Source: Sipunculus nudus
Taxonomy: Eukaryota; Annelida; Sipuncula; Golfingiida; Sipunculidae
DNA length: 64,000 bases
Assembly: GCA_026874595.1 (NCBI GenBank)
Contig: CM049310.1
Span: 80,157,056-80,221,055 of the forward strand
Direction of reading: 5' to 3'
Part shown: piece by piece, positions 21,645 through 32,747 of the stretch
Position numbering within the stretch: the stretch's first letter is position 1
Layout: each line of letters opens with the position of its first letter
Made by a program: the position numbers and the translations under genes
Notes under the pieces: generated by a model
The model's input: the letters and a program-made list of their open reading frames with translations, nothing else
Database searches by the model: none
Told to the model about the DNA's origin: nothing

Positions 21645-23161
21645 CTAGAATACGGGTAGTCGACAAGCGACTACTTGTATCCGCCTAAATCAGAGTGGAA
21701 CGGGTGAAGTGTTGCATATTAGCATGGATATTTTATCCCATGGCAGACAAACAGATGGGAGCTGTGCAAACATGGCTGCAGGTGGCGCCACCAGTTTTGC
21801 GTATGATAAAGAGCTATGTGAGATTTATACACATGCAAAATTTTGGCCCAATCGGTCAAATGGTTCCCTAGATATGAGCTTGGATGTCTGCAGCGTAAAC
21901 TTGATTGTAGGTGGCGCCACCTGTCATAAAATCAGAAAAGCTATCCAGGATGTATAAGCATGCCGAATTTCAGGTGAATTAGTCAAACCACTGCAGAAAT
22001 ATGAGTGATTTTAACCCAAGGCAGACGAACAGATGGACACTGTGCAAACATGGTTGCAGGTGGTGCCACCATTTTCGGTGTATGTTATAAAGCTCTCCAA
22101 GGGCTACATTTGTGCAAAAAAATTTTCCTGATCGGTCAAACGGTTCCTGAGATATGAGCTTGGATGTCTGCAGCGTAAACGTGAATGTAGGTGGCGCCAC
22201 CTGTCATAAAATCAGAAAAGCTATCCAGGATGTATACGCATGCTAAATTTCAGGTGAATTAGTCAAGTCACTGCAGAGATATGAGTGATTTTAACCCAAG
22301 GCAGACAAACAGATGGACACTGTGCAAACATGGTTGCAGGTAGCGCCACCATTTTTGGTGTATGTTATAAAGCTCTCCAAGGGCTACATTTGTGCAAAAG
22401 AATTTTCCTGATCGGTCAAACGGTTCCCATGATATGACTTTTGATGTCTGCAGCGTAAACGTGAATATAGGTGGCGCCACCTGTCATAAAATCAGAAAAG
22501 CTATCCAGGATGTATACGCATGCCCAATTTCAGGTGAATTAGTCAAGTCACTGCAGAGATGTGAGTGATTTTAACCCAAGGCAGACGAACAGATGGACAC
22601 TGTGCAAACATGGTTGCAGGTGGCGCCACCATTTTTGGTGTATGTTATAAAGCTCTCCAAGGGCTACATTTGTGCAAAAGAATTTTCCTGATCGGTCAAA
22701 CGGTTCCCGAGATATGAGCTTGGATGTCTGCAGCGTAAACGTGAATGTAGGTTGCGCCACCTGTCATAAAATCAGAAAAGCTATCCAGGATGTTTACGCA
22801 TGCCCAATTTCAGGTGAATTAGTCAAGTCACTGCAGAGATATGAGTGATTTTAACCCAAGGCAGACGAACAGATGGACACTGTGCAAACATGGTTGCAGG
22901 TGGCGCCACCATTTTTGGTGTATGTTATAAAGCTCTCCGAGGGCTACATTTGTGCAAAAAAATTTTCCTGATCGGTCAAACGGTTCCGGAGATATGTGGG
23001 TTTATGTGTGGAAACAGATGCACAAACGGACGCAGAGCGCAAAGGAAAGGTCAGAGGTCAAAACAAAATCGGGGCGCAGCAGTTCACATGTGACCTGAAC
23101 ATAATCCCGGGTTTCGGAAAATTCCGCCCAGCGGTTACGGAGGAGTTCTCCGGACACCTAC

Positions 23162-23193
<32 letters not shown>

Positions 23194-23236
23194 CAGCTGA
23201 AAACATAGTATCCGCAAAACTCTGTTTTGGCGGATA
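21645..23236 (+). mobile_element. B3: best-preserved family-B element
   Basis: Inserted between AACAATAACAA and CAATTACTT; element E4 has the uninterrupted sequence (about 52965). The 5' end has hairpin GTAGTCG-ACAAG-CGACTAC, then TGTATCCGCC. The 3' end is hairpin TATCCGCAAAAC-TCT-GTTTTGGCGGATA. The core is 280-bp monomers, each with two palindromes: one before ATTTTTGGTGTATG (22056, 22336, 22616, 22896) and one before TGTCATAAAATCAG (22187, 22468, 22747). Confidence 0.7.
23163..23192 (+). repeat. (CGG)n tract near B3 end
   Basis: About ten GGC/CGG triplets. The same position in B4 and B5 has short GGCGGCGG or GGCGGCCGCGGCGGCGG stretches, so the triplet tract is a fixed part of the element that has expanded in B3. 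Confidence 0.85.
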
Positions 23237-23272
23237 CAATTACTTCATTACACTTAGTGGGTTGGGTTTGCC

Positions 23273-23293
23273 GGGGGGGGGGGGGGGGGGGGA
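23273..23293. repeat. Poly(G) tract in E3
   Basis: About 20 G in a row after GTTTGCC. Element E4 has shorter G-rich stretches at the matching positions (52987-53000 and 53719-53731). Confidence 0.9.
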
Positions 23294-24228
23294 TTGGGGT
23301 GGTGATATTAGAATAACTGTACACCTGTCACAGCAGGGGGTCTCCCCCAGTGACTGTAACAAATCAGAAACCTTGGCATAGCCCGACCTCCAGTGACCTG
23401 GAGTGGGACCCTGCATCTGTAATCTGTTATCAAAGCAAATGACTACAGTAGAGCCTCAAGAAAAAAAATCAATAACTAGCTGAATTTTCAAGCTTTTATT
23501 TTCAAATTTCAGATTTAAAAAAATTAAATATTTATGTTTACATGCTGTGAAAATTAAATCAATGGTACATACAGGGGAAAAACATGCCATGGTCAAAGTT
23601 TGGCTAAGTTTAAGGTACTGATTTTATTTTTATGCTAATAACTTAAAAATTCACAAAATTCAGATCTAATTTTGGGTAAACAATTAAATCTTAATTAAAC
23701 ATAGTTATATACTTGGGAAAATAGACTCTAGTTTCAAAATTTTTCATGTTAAGTGAGTAAATATTTTTTCTAATTTTTTACAAAGTCTATTATGTTCGGG
23801 CCCATAACTTGAAGAATATATACTTAACAGACTTAATTTCTGGCATGTACATAGAAACTATATAGAAGAATATTCATGGTAAATATGAGGAAAAACAGAT
23901 GAGTGGTTTTGATAGTAGGCAGTCCTGAAGAGTGAAAATAGGTTTATAATAAAAATTTGAGGTTTTTTCTTAATTTCTCAAAGGAACAAAGTCGCAAAGA
24001 CCAAGTTTTCGGCTTGGTAGGAGATCTTGGGGACATCTAACATTATGCGGAATTTTGGATTCCTAAGTCTTACGGTTTCAAAACGTGCCACATCTACGGA
24101 CGGACGGACGGACAGACGGACGGACGACGGACAATGGACCACGACTATAGCTCAGATGACTTGTAGTCAGCTGAGCTAATAAAAAACCAAATAAATATTA
24201 AAACCACCCCGACCATCATATAAACATC

Positions 24229-24658
24229 GGATCCCAGCTGCGGCGGGAACACAACTTACCCCGCTGTAGCTGGCATCCCCTGTTTTACATACTACATAAC
24301 TTAATAATTAACCAACAGGTCAGGCCAAGGCACTAGGTCGGGGCCGCGACCTGAATTCAATGACCCACGACCCCCAATACACCCCATCCTTCTACACAAA
24401 TTTGTAACCAAACAGCGGCCTGTACAAAGTTTAGGAACGAAATAAACACACTTGAAATAGTAATAGAAACTCGAAATTAACGGAACCCGTAAAACTTTAT
24501 CCAGACTACAACCTTTCAAAATTTTGACGAAAATAAATAAAAAACGTAAAAAATATTAGGCCTAGAAAAATAGAAAAAACACCCCGACCATCAATTAATC
24601 CTCGGATCCTAGCTGCAGAGGAACGCAGTGCCTGCACTCCGCTGCAGCTGGCATCCCC
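24229..24658 (+). other. 3' UTR hairpins M3 and M4
   Basis: M3 (24229-24280) has GGATCCCAGCTGCGGCGGG against CCCGCTGTAGCTGGCATCC. M4 (24604-24658) is a diverged version, GGATCCTAGCTGCAGAGG against CCGCTGCAGCTGGCATCC. They bracket a 320-bp unit matching 32342-32709. Confidence 0.6.
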
Positions 24659-25052
24659 TAATTAGCATATCTGCACCGCCCCCGGCCAAACAGACTCCCA
24701 AACAGCATAATAATAAAAATAAACCACAAAAAACACCCATTTTCCTAATAAAACGTAAATAAAACTCACCCTTAAAAATAAAATAAAAACACTCGCCCAG
24801 ACATGACAACGAATAAAAATTACACACGAACACATAATATAAAAGAAAAACCCACACAAAACAGATCCCACTCCACTCCCCCCCCCCCCCCCTAAACCAA
24901 ACACAAAATTAGAGGTCACATAAAAGAGCGCAAACCGCTCCCGCCCGAAACCGATCAATCATCAATCTAGTAAAATAAAACCTCCCAAACACCCAAAAAA
25001 AAAAAAAAACATCCTCATTTCAAACAAAACTTTATTAAAAACAAAACAACAC

Positions 25053-25104
25053 AAATCGAAGACAAAGTGTTCAAACCTGGACACTACTATTGTCTAAGAT
25101 TTAT
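25053..25104 (+). other. Covarying 3' UTR hairpin H1
   Basis: AAATC-GA-AGACAA-AGTG ... CACT-ACTA-TTGTCT-AA-GATTT. Three short helices separated by small internal loops; the first of four in this 3' UTR. Confidence 0.6.
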
Positions 25105-25156
25105 AAAAAAAAAAACAAAAAAAAGCGCAAATAGTTACCCAAAACCCACAAATGAC

Positions 25157-25210
25157 ATAAATCAAAGACAAAGTGCCCAAACTGGAACACTATTATTGTC
25201 TGAGATTTAT
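25157..25210 (+). other. Covarying 3' UTR hairpin H2
   Basis: Outer stem ATAAATC/GATTTAT, middle AGACAA/TTGTCT, inner AGTG/CACT. Best-formed member. Confidence 0.65.
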
Positions 25211-25390
25211 ATAAAAAACCGACACATCAACTCCCTTAACCAAAAACCTAACACCAAAAACTATTTATCTGGATGAGTAACTCGCAGGCTCGGACGGGTC
25301 GCGGGTCACCTTCCCTCAAATATAAAATTAAATAAAAACAAACCACCAAACAAACAATACAACAGTTTATTAAAATTCCCAAAAACAAAC

Positions 25391-25444
25391 ATAAATCAAA
25401 GACAAAGTGCCCAAACCTGGACACTACTATTGTCTGAGATTTAT
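25391..25444 (+). other. Covarying 3' UTR hairpin H3
   Basis: Same three helices as H2, about 234 bp downstream, following a GGATGAGTAACTCGCAGG block. Confidence 0.65.
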
Positions 25445-25640
25445 TCATAACACAATCATCCTCAATTAAATAACACACTTAACGTCAGCAGATATGGGAT
25501 GAGTAACTCGCAGGCTCGGTCGGGTCGCCATTTACCTCCCCCCAAATATATAACAAACAAAATAAAAACAAACTACAAGAAACATAAAACAACAAATACT
25601 CAGAAATATACAATAATTTATTAAATAAACCACAATAACA

Positions 25641-25692
25641 TAAATCGAAGACAAAGTGCCCAAACCGGGACACTATTATTGTCGGAGATTTA
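25641..25692 (+). other. Covarying 3' UTR hairpin H4
   Basis: Outer TAAATC/GATTTA, middle GACAA/TTGTC, inner AGTG/CACT. Last copy before the poly(A) tail. Confidence 0.6.
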
Positions 25693-25840
25693 ATTAAAAC
25701 ACAACTCTGAGAAATACATATCCACCGACACAACACCGCTCCACTAACCAATACTAATACACCCCCAGTTAGAATAGAACCATACTAAACCCATGTATAT
25801 AAAATGCACCATACTGTTTTATACACCATTAACTTTTAAC

Positions 25841-25867
25841 AAAAAAAAAAAAAAAAAAAAAAAAAAA
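25841..25867 (+). repeat. Poly(A) tail of LINE copy 1
   Basis: Twenty-seven A at the end of the 3' UTR modules. It marks the 3' end of an element inserted by target-primed reverse transcription. No clear target-site duplication was found by eye. Confidence 0.75.
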
Positions 25868-26466
25868 GCACAATTCATGTAAATACACCACCTCACTCAT
25901 CTTTTTTCATGCACACTAACCCACTTTTTTACAATTTTTACTGGTTTTTCACCCTTTTGTTTTTGTATTTTTCACAATATCGACGCAATATCTGGTTATC
26001 CGACGCTCATATATAAGATATAATTATAGAGTTTATTAGTAATTACAGCTTCTCCGGGCAAGACCAGTGGCATGGAAACTGAAGCCGGCCACTAGCAGGT
26101 GGATGGAAACTGATGCCGCCACCAGCCTCAACTATCCCTGCCCCCTTCCTCACAGTCTGCACTTGTATAAAAATACTTCTTATGAGTATTTCCTATAAAA
26201 GTACATGATCATAATTATTTCTTAAAAATATTTATGTGATACTTAATATAAAAGTACAAACTGAGAGCCCCACCAGCCGGCCAGATTTCTAACTATAAAG
26301 ATATCTCCTATAGATATCTCCTTTAGGCCAATATAAGGGTAAATGATCATGAGGTATTTTCTTAAAAAATCCCATGTGATACTTATAAAATTATAAAGAA
26401 ATCTACGCCCCCCCCCCCCCCCCCCCCCCCCACAGACAACAACTACCCCTGACAACCACCACCAAC
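25868..26466. other. Anonymous spacer before LINE copy 2
   Basis: No gene seen. It contains small inverted repeats (AAATACT...AGTATTT near 26170; GATATCTCC repeated near 26297-26325) and a 24-C tract (26408-26431). Part may be upstream LINE 5' UTR, since copy 1 is truncated at the equivalent place. Confidence 0.5.
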
Positions 26467-26852
26467 AGCATCCGACACCGACGCGCAAGTCCAGCGGCAG
26501 CCCCCCTACACCACCAGCGGAAGAATAGAGGGCACCCAGACGAGCGCACACCCCATCCGCCCACTGACAGCAACTTCCAAGACGACTACCCGGACCTACA
26601 CCAGGACAGCTCCAGACAGACCAGACAAGACCCCCCAACAGTCCTTTTTAGGACTACCCCCCCAACAGTCCTATTTAGGACTAATCAATCACCCATCGAC
26701 CTGGAAGCGGACAGACAGACAACTTTAGGTCCGCTGCCTGCCACAAGACTCAAGACCAAGACCAAGCCAAGACTGGTAGCCCTGGGACAAGCCAAGAGAA
26801 GACAAGACCACCCCGACAGCCGAAAACCGAAGTCAAAGACAAGCAAGACAAG

Positions 26853-27230
26853 TCAAGAACCCCTGACAGTGGGCGAACAGACAACTTTAGGCCCACTGCT
26901 CGGGGACAAGCTGAAGACCAAGCCAAGACAGCCTGCCCGATCCAAGTCAAAGGAAGTCCGGCTCTTCGCGGTAGGAGTTGTTCTGTCGGTGGTCTGGGTT
27001 TTCTGCTTGTGTTCGGGTCTCTCTGTTGTGGTGCGCATTCTGCTCGGGGATGTCACTCGCGACTGGGTTCTTGGGGGCAACGGCTTTGCTGCTGGTATCC
27101 GTGCGGTGAGTGGCCCGCTCCGGGCTTTGTGGGTGTGGATGGTGTAGCTTTCTCGGTCACCGGTGCGGATGCGTGCTGGTGGCTCTTCGCGGCTCCTTGG
27201 CTTGGCTTGTGTGGCAATTTTCAGCATCAA
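26853..27230 (-). other. Antisense ORF in copy 2 5' UTR, 125 codons
   Basis: Counterpart of the antisense ORF at 782-1156, same frame and length within one codon. Shared MM(P/L)KIATQAKPRSR, DRESY, THKA and the C-terminal LDRAGCLGLVFSLSPSS. Unknown function; may be a by-product of GC-rich sequence. Confidence 0.25.
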
Positions 27231-27358
27231 AATTATAGTCTAAAGAGACAGGCCGGGGCGGTGGTCCCAGACCACCTCAACCGTGTCTTTCTAGTGACTC
27301 AAAATACTAGATCTAGTCTAGTCTAGCTCAACAGCACACTTGCTCTCTGACTGCTGTA

Positions 27359-28761
27359 GTGTACGGAAGTCAGCGAGCCTCCCCAGCACCTACCCATCAG
27401 CCAGATCAAATGGGGCAAATCATAACAGGAAAAAACAACCAAAACACAATCAACCCAGAACAAACAACTGATTCACATGCAACAAACACAACAAACCAAG
27501 ACAAAACAGACAAAACCACAACACCACAACAACCAAAAAACGCACCAGAAACCAGCAAAACAACACCCAAACTACAGTGCTGTGAATCAGCACTAGAAAA
27601 ACTCAAAACGGAAAACAACACAAACAAAACACCAAAACTCAACCAACCGCCAGCTAAAAGAAAACTAAAACTAGCGGGCATGACTCCAGCCCCCGTACAG
27701 ATACAAATGATTAACAGAACAACAAAACCCACAGCCTCCCCGAAACGCAAGGAAATCTCCCCAACCGCAGAATACAAAACCAAAACTGAATCACCAAAAT
27801 CCGTAAAAAAACAAAAAACTACAACCACCCTGCAACAAAACACAACACCACCCACTAACAAACAAGCAAACAACGAAAATCGCACAAAAAACACCACTGA
27901 CGAAACAGAAATGGACACACAACCCACCCAGCATACCACAACAACTGAAACAAACAAACAAACAAACAAACCAACAAAAAACCAACTAAGGGAGTCATTA
28001 AGGGCGTCCCCGAAGATATTAACACACAAACCATAAAAGAAACCCTAACAAACATTGGGGTTACAGAAGCCCACAGACTCGGCAAAAGCAGAGTTGTAAA
28101 ACTCACCTTTGCCACCTCACAACAATACACAAAAGCACAACAAACAAACATAAAAATCAACAACAAAACCTACAAACTTACAAAATACGAAGAGCTGAGT
28201 GAAGTAGCGCAATGCTACAACTGCCAAAGATTTGGCCACTCAGCCAAAACATGTAAACAGCCCCCCAGATGCCTCCGTTGCGGTACTCAGGGCCACACCC
28301 TGAAAGACTGCAACTCACCTAAAACTGAAGCGCAATGCGCAAATTGTAAAAGGCAGCACATCGCCAGCTTTAAATCATGCCCAATATACAAAAAAGCTAA
28401 CTCAGACTACAGAAAAAATGAAAAAAATCAATATAGAAAAAACAAAACTCCGCTACTCCCTGCCCCCGTACCCGCCCGCCCAGCATGGGTCCAAAATTCC
28501 ATCCCCATCCCACCCCCCCAAATCATTAACAACTCAAGAAATAATGAAACACAAGCAACCAAAAACATGACTTACCTTGCCATAACCATTAAAGAACTCC
28601 TCCCAGAAAAAACTATGACAGATATCTGCAACATACTTGCAGTGGTGCGCAGACAAGCCTACCACTTCACAGTGCATCCACGCACTGTTGAAGAAAACAT
28701 TAGAAAAATAAAAGAAATAAACAACAAATACAGGCAGGAATTCCCTGCATTATCCCGCTAA
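27359..28761 (+). pseudogene. LINE copy 2 ORF1, N-terminally truncated, frameshifted
   Basis: The ORF opens in what corresponds to the middle of copy 3 ORF1; the coiled-coil segment is absent. The Lys/Thr/Gln-rich linker runs to about 27985, where one base is lost. The second frame carries the pre-knuckle domain (KGVIKGVPED, VTEAHRLGKS), knuckles CYNCQRFGHSAKTC, CLRCGTQGHTLKDC and CANCKRQHIASFKSC, and the conserved end FTVHPRTVEENI...QEFPALSR, TAA at 28759-28761. The open ORF2 frame overlaps this stop by one base. Confidence 0.75.
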
Positions 28762-28769
28762 AACAACTC

Positions 28770-31611
28770 AAAAGCATTAAATTCAATATTGAAAATAATA
28801 ATAATAATAGTAGTAATACTAACAACCCCCCTAACACCTTAAACGACAAACTCAAGAGCATCCACATAAACACAAACAGCCTGACCACCAAGAAACAAAG
28901 TTTATTAAATTATTTAACAAAAAACAACATACAAATTGCTCTGATAACAGAAACAAAACTCAAACCGGGTACCCATTTCTCGATGGGACCCTTACGACCT
29001 AATCTGAGCAGACAGAAAGACAGGAGCCGGAGGGGGCACGGCCATTTTTATAGATAGACAAATAAATTACACTATAAACAAATGGTTCGGCAATTTTAAA
29101 GCAGAAGCCCTCTCCGTGCGCATAAACAACGAACAAAACACAACCTCCACCCTAGATATAATAGTTTATTACAATCCACCACAAAACAAATTACAACCGC
29201 AAATATTAAAAAAAATCAGAAATAACAGTAAAAATAACATAATCCTCGGAGACCTGAACGCCCCCCATGAAAATTACAGCGCACGATACACAAACGAGTC
29301 TGGGAGAATACTAATGAACGAACTCTCAGACGGCAACCTAATATTATTAAATGACGAAAACCTGACTTACTTTAACTCCGCAAACGTAGCGTGGAATATT
29401 CTAGACCTCGCTCTAGCCACCCAAGAAATAGCTTTAAGTTCGGAATACTATGTGGGAGAAGATATAGATTCAGATCATCTCCCGATCCATATAGATATAA
29501 ACTGGGCACCACAGGTCGCGCCCCCTAGAAAATTCAGAGATCTAAAAAACGCAGACTGGGATAAATTCCAAAAACACATGACCGAAAAAATGACCGATCC
29601 TGATGAGGTGGATCTGACATACGAGATGACCCAGTCCATCACTGAAGCCATTAATATAGTAGCGCCCGAAAAAATAAATAAAAACAGAAACTGGTGGCAC
29701 TTCACGCCCAGAATCAGGGAACTCGTAAAACTTCGTCGCCGAGTCCGAAATTATCAAAAACGGGCCCGCACGGCTGAAGCGAACCATCTATACAATAGAA
29801 TTAATAAACTAACACAAAAAGCTATCTTAGAACAAAAACTCGCGCAATGGACAGACTACATAAATAGCTTAGATGATAAAACTAACACAAAACAATTTTG
29901 GAACAAATTCAAACAATTTTCAAATACAAAAACAAACCCTAGCACAGGGCAGTCCTAACCATTATTAAAACCCGATGGCTCTGTAGCCGAAACCTCTCAA
30001 AGTAAAGCAGACCTTTTTGCGGACACATTGGAAAAAATACACACAACACCAGAAGATGAAGATTTTAATGAAGATCTCTATGATACTGTAACTGAAACAA
30101 TAGAAAACAACCCAATTTTATTCAAACCACTACAAACACAAATAAATGAAACGGATGACAATAATCCCGCAGTCAGGCCCGTTGCGCTATTTGAAATAAA
30201 ACGCGCACTTAAAACAGCCAAGGGTAAATCAGCCCCCGGCGCAGATAACATTAACTATGTAATATTAAAAAAACTCCCCGACACATGCTCAGAAAGAATA
30301 GTGAAACTATACACATTGTGCATTAACTGGGGATACTTCCCAGACGAATGGAAAAAAGCAATAGTAACAATGATCCCCAAACCAGGCAAAACACAAGACA
30401 AACCAACAAATTTCAGACCTATCAGTTTACTCCCCTGTATAGGAAAACTATTTGAAAAAATCCTAAAAAATAGAAAAACCACGTTTTTGGACAATCGACC
30501 TCCCGTATTGGGGGGGTCCATTTTTCAACCAAGATCAGTCCGGTTTCAGAGCGGGCAGATCAACCACCAATCACATCCTCCGGGTTAGCCAATCCATAAC
30601 CATAGGCTTTAAACACAGTCAATATACTCTCGCCACATTCCTCGATGTGGAAAAGGCTTTTGACTCCGTCTGGTCAGACGGAGTCAGATACAAAATAATG
30701 AAATCCCATCTGCCGAATAAAATAATCAGATTAATCTCATCCTTCCTACACAACAGAACACTCCGAGTAAAAGTTAAAGGGACCCTATCACATGAAATAA
30801 CACTTAAAGCAGGCACCCCCCAGGGCTCTGTTCTCAGCCCCCTTTTATACATAATGTACTTAAACGACATCCCCAAGTCGGACAACAACTGTGCGTATCA
30901 CAATACGCTGACGACATCGCCATCTGGTCGACCGACACGAATCCAAAATACTCCAGAAATAAAGTACAGGCCCAACTACAAAGAATAGAAGACTGGTGCG
31001 ACGACTGGAGAGTCCGCTTAAACCCCTCAAAAACACAAACTGTTTTATTCACGAAAGCTAAAAAACCCAAATATTTCGAGCCCCTAGAATTATTAGGAGA
31101 GGACCTTAAAGAACACAAGGAAGCAAAATTTCTAGGAGTAACATTCGACACAAGAGCCAGTTGGAAACCGCACATCGAGAACATTATACAAAGAATGTGG
31201 AACAGAGTAAATATTTTAAAAGCTCTGTGCTACAAACATGACGGACCAAAAGCAGAAAAGGCCAGTTACCTGTACAAGCAATGGATCCGCCCTATAGGCA
31301 CATATGGGTCCATTGCGTTTCTAGGCGCAGGGAAAACAATGCTAAATAAATTAGAAATCACACAAAATAAAGCACTGAGAGCCATTCTCAGAACACACAG
31401 ACTAACAAAAACAGACGAAATAAGAGAAAAAACAAACACCCCCAAATTCACTGAATATTTAAAAGAACAAGCAACAAACTCCTATGAAAGAATAAAAGAA
31501 CTGGACACAATAAAACTTCTTAAATATCAACACGATTACACACAACTTAAAAACAACATAAAAATAAAATCCCCTCTAGATTACATTCTAGAAGGAGAAA
31601 ATAAACAATAA
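28770..31611 (+). pseudogene. LINE copy 2 ORF2 (endonuclease + RT)
   Basis: Endonuclease (ALITETKLKPG, GDLNAPHENY, SDHLPIHID), then linker, RT (GKSAPGADNI, WKKAIVTMIPKPGK, FLDVEKAFDSVW, AGTPQGSVLSPLL) and the C-terminal LYKQWIRPIGTYGS domain, ending ENKQ then TAA. Four lesions: a one-base insertion near 28990, a CAA-to-TAA stop at 29956, an extra G in a G run near 30515 and a one-base loss near 30880 that destroys the YADD frame. The few lesions imply recent death. Confidence 0.85.
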
Positions 31612-32747
31612 CAAAGTAAATAATTATTAAAATAAATAAAATATATATAAAACATCTAAAACTGCACACACAAGCCTCCCCATCGAAAGCCCACAACAGA
31701 ACCCAACACTCACAAAAACAAGAGGTCAGCGATATGTGTCGCGACCCCACACCTGTAAACCGACCTGACCTCCATTCAACATACCCCGACCTTCGAGCAA
31801 TAGGGGGATCGAATCTGCAGAGGTAATTTAGACCCCTGCAGCTGGCATCCCCTAATTTGCATACTAGGTCTACGCAACACAAATAACACATAATTAAGGC
31901 CCGTATCAATTTCAACCCCAAAATTAATCAACTTATTATTTCCTAAATCCCAAAATAATAACAAAAACCAAAAGAACTTTCTTAAATCTTCCACTCCCCT
32001 AAATTACAAAATCAGAAACCAAATAATAACGATCTTACATAAAGATCAAAACTAAGGAAAAATCACTCCCGGCCCTCCAAAAATAATAAGCAAAACAACG
32101 CCCCGTACCAACTTTAGTAACCAAATTAACACACTTGAAATAAAAATACACTCGCAAAATCCCTCGAAACCCACAGAACCCCACCTAGACTTAAACATCA
32201 CGAAGTTCGGTAAAAAAAAATAGAAATTTTGGAAAAAATTAAGGCCAGAAAACCGTAAAAAACCACCCCGACCATCAAATTAAACATCGGATCCTAGCTG
32301 CGGCGGGAACACTGCTTATCCCGCTGCAGCTGGCATCCCCTGTTTAGCATAGAACATCCCTTAAAACTTCAACTGACAGGTCAGGTCAAGGCACTAGGCC
32401 GGGGCCGCGACCTACATTCAATGACCCCCAAGACACCCCATCCCTCCACACAAATTAGTAACTAAACAGCGGCCCGTACAATCTTTAGGAACAAAATAAA
32501 CATACTTAAAATAATAATAGAAGCTCAAAAACAACAGAACACACAAAACTATATCCAAACTCTAGTTTTACAAAATTACATCGAGAAATAATAAAAATCA
32601 TAAGAAATATCAGGCCCAGAAAACCAGAAAAAACACCCCGACCATCAATCAAACATCGGATCCCAGCTGCGGCGGGAACACAACTTACCCCGCTGCAGCT
32701 GGCATCCCCTGTTTTACATACTACATAACTTAATAATTAACCAACAG
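31612..32747 (+). other. LINE copy 2 3' UTR
   Basis: Hairpins M1 (31803-31852), M2 (32289-32340) and M3 (32658-32709). Between M2 and M3 is the GGTCAGGTC/GGGGCCGCGACC unit (about 32378-32412). Ends at TTAATAATTAACCAACAG, the same text as 24300-24318 in copy 1, where the UTR continues; copy 2 is therefore 3'-truncated or joined here. Confidence 0.65.
32289..32709 (+). other. 3' UTR hairpins M2 and M3 of copy 2
   Basis: GGATCCTAGCTGCGGCGGG...CCCGCTGCAGCTGGCATCC at 32289-32340 and GGATCCCAGCTGCGGCGGG...CCCGCTGCAGCTGGCATCC at 32658-32709, spaced about 369 bp, with related unit sequence between. Confidence 0.65.

Larger units (their letters stand above)
20679..24179 (+). mobile_element. E3: family-A-type element with nested B3
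   Basis: Begins CAAGGGACCTATGGGTCA then GCTCAGCTGAAG, a diverged form of the E1/E2 5' end. It ends with hairpin AGCTCAGATGACT-TGT-AGTCAGCTGAGCT (24149-24177) and AA. The interior is unlike the 337-bp monomers but matches E4 (52424-54565). An ACGG microsatellite runs 24098-24131. Contains nested B3. Confidence 0.6.
24180..25840 (+). other. LINE copy 1 3' UTR, distal part
   Basis: Contains hairpins M3 (24229-24280) and M4 (24604-24658), a GGTCAGGCC/GGCCGCGACC dyad block (about 24317-24352), four copies of the GACAAAGTG hairpin (25053-25692) and two GGATGAGTAACTCGCAGG blocks (25271-25310, 25497-25535). No ORF worth naming. It ends in the poly(A) tail. Confidence 0.6.
379..25867 (+). mobile_element. 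Jockey-like LINE copy 1, interrupted by four insertions
   Basis: In order: 5' UTR (379-1403), ORF1 (1404-2661 and 6536-7049), ORF2 (7038-7944 and 13492-15454), a long 3' region (15455-16161, 16820-17007, 20415-20678, 24180-25840) and a 27-A tail (25841-25867). The pieces are recognised by alignment to copies 2 (26467-32747) and 3 (34547-40668). APE-type endonuclease, RT and a three-knuckle ORF1 place it in the Jockey superfamily. Insertions are E1, a TTAA-flanked block, E2 and E3. A NADAR-like gene lies inside the 3' region. Both ORFs carry stops and frameshifts, so the copy is dead. Confidence 0.8.
26467..32747 (+). mobile_element. Jockey-like LINE copy 2
   Basis: 5' UTR 26467-27330, ORF1 to 28761, ORF2 about 28770-31611, 3' UTR 31612-32747 with hairpins M1, M2 and M3. 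The 3' end stops at CCAACAG with no A tail, directly abutting the next LINE's 5' region. Closely related to copies 1 and 3. ORF1 lacks the N-terminal coiled coil. Confidence 0.8.

Noticed and set aside
21645-23208. Family-B arrays as a CRISPR-like array
   Set aside because: The 280-bp monomers are continuous tandem repeats with no unique spacers, in a eukaryotic context.
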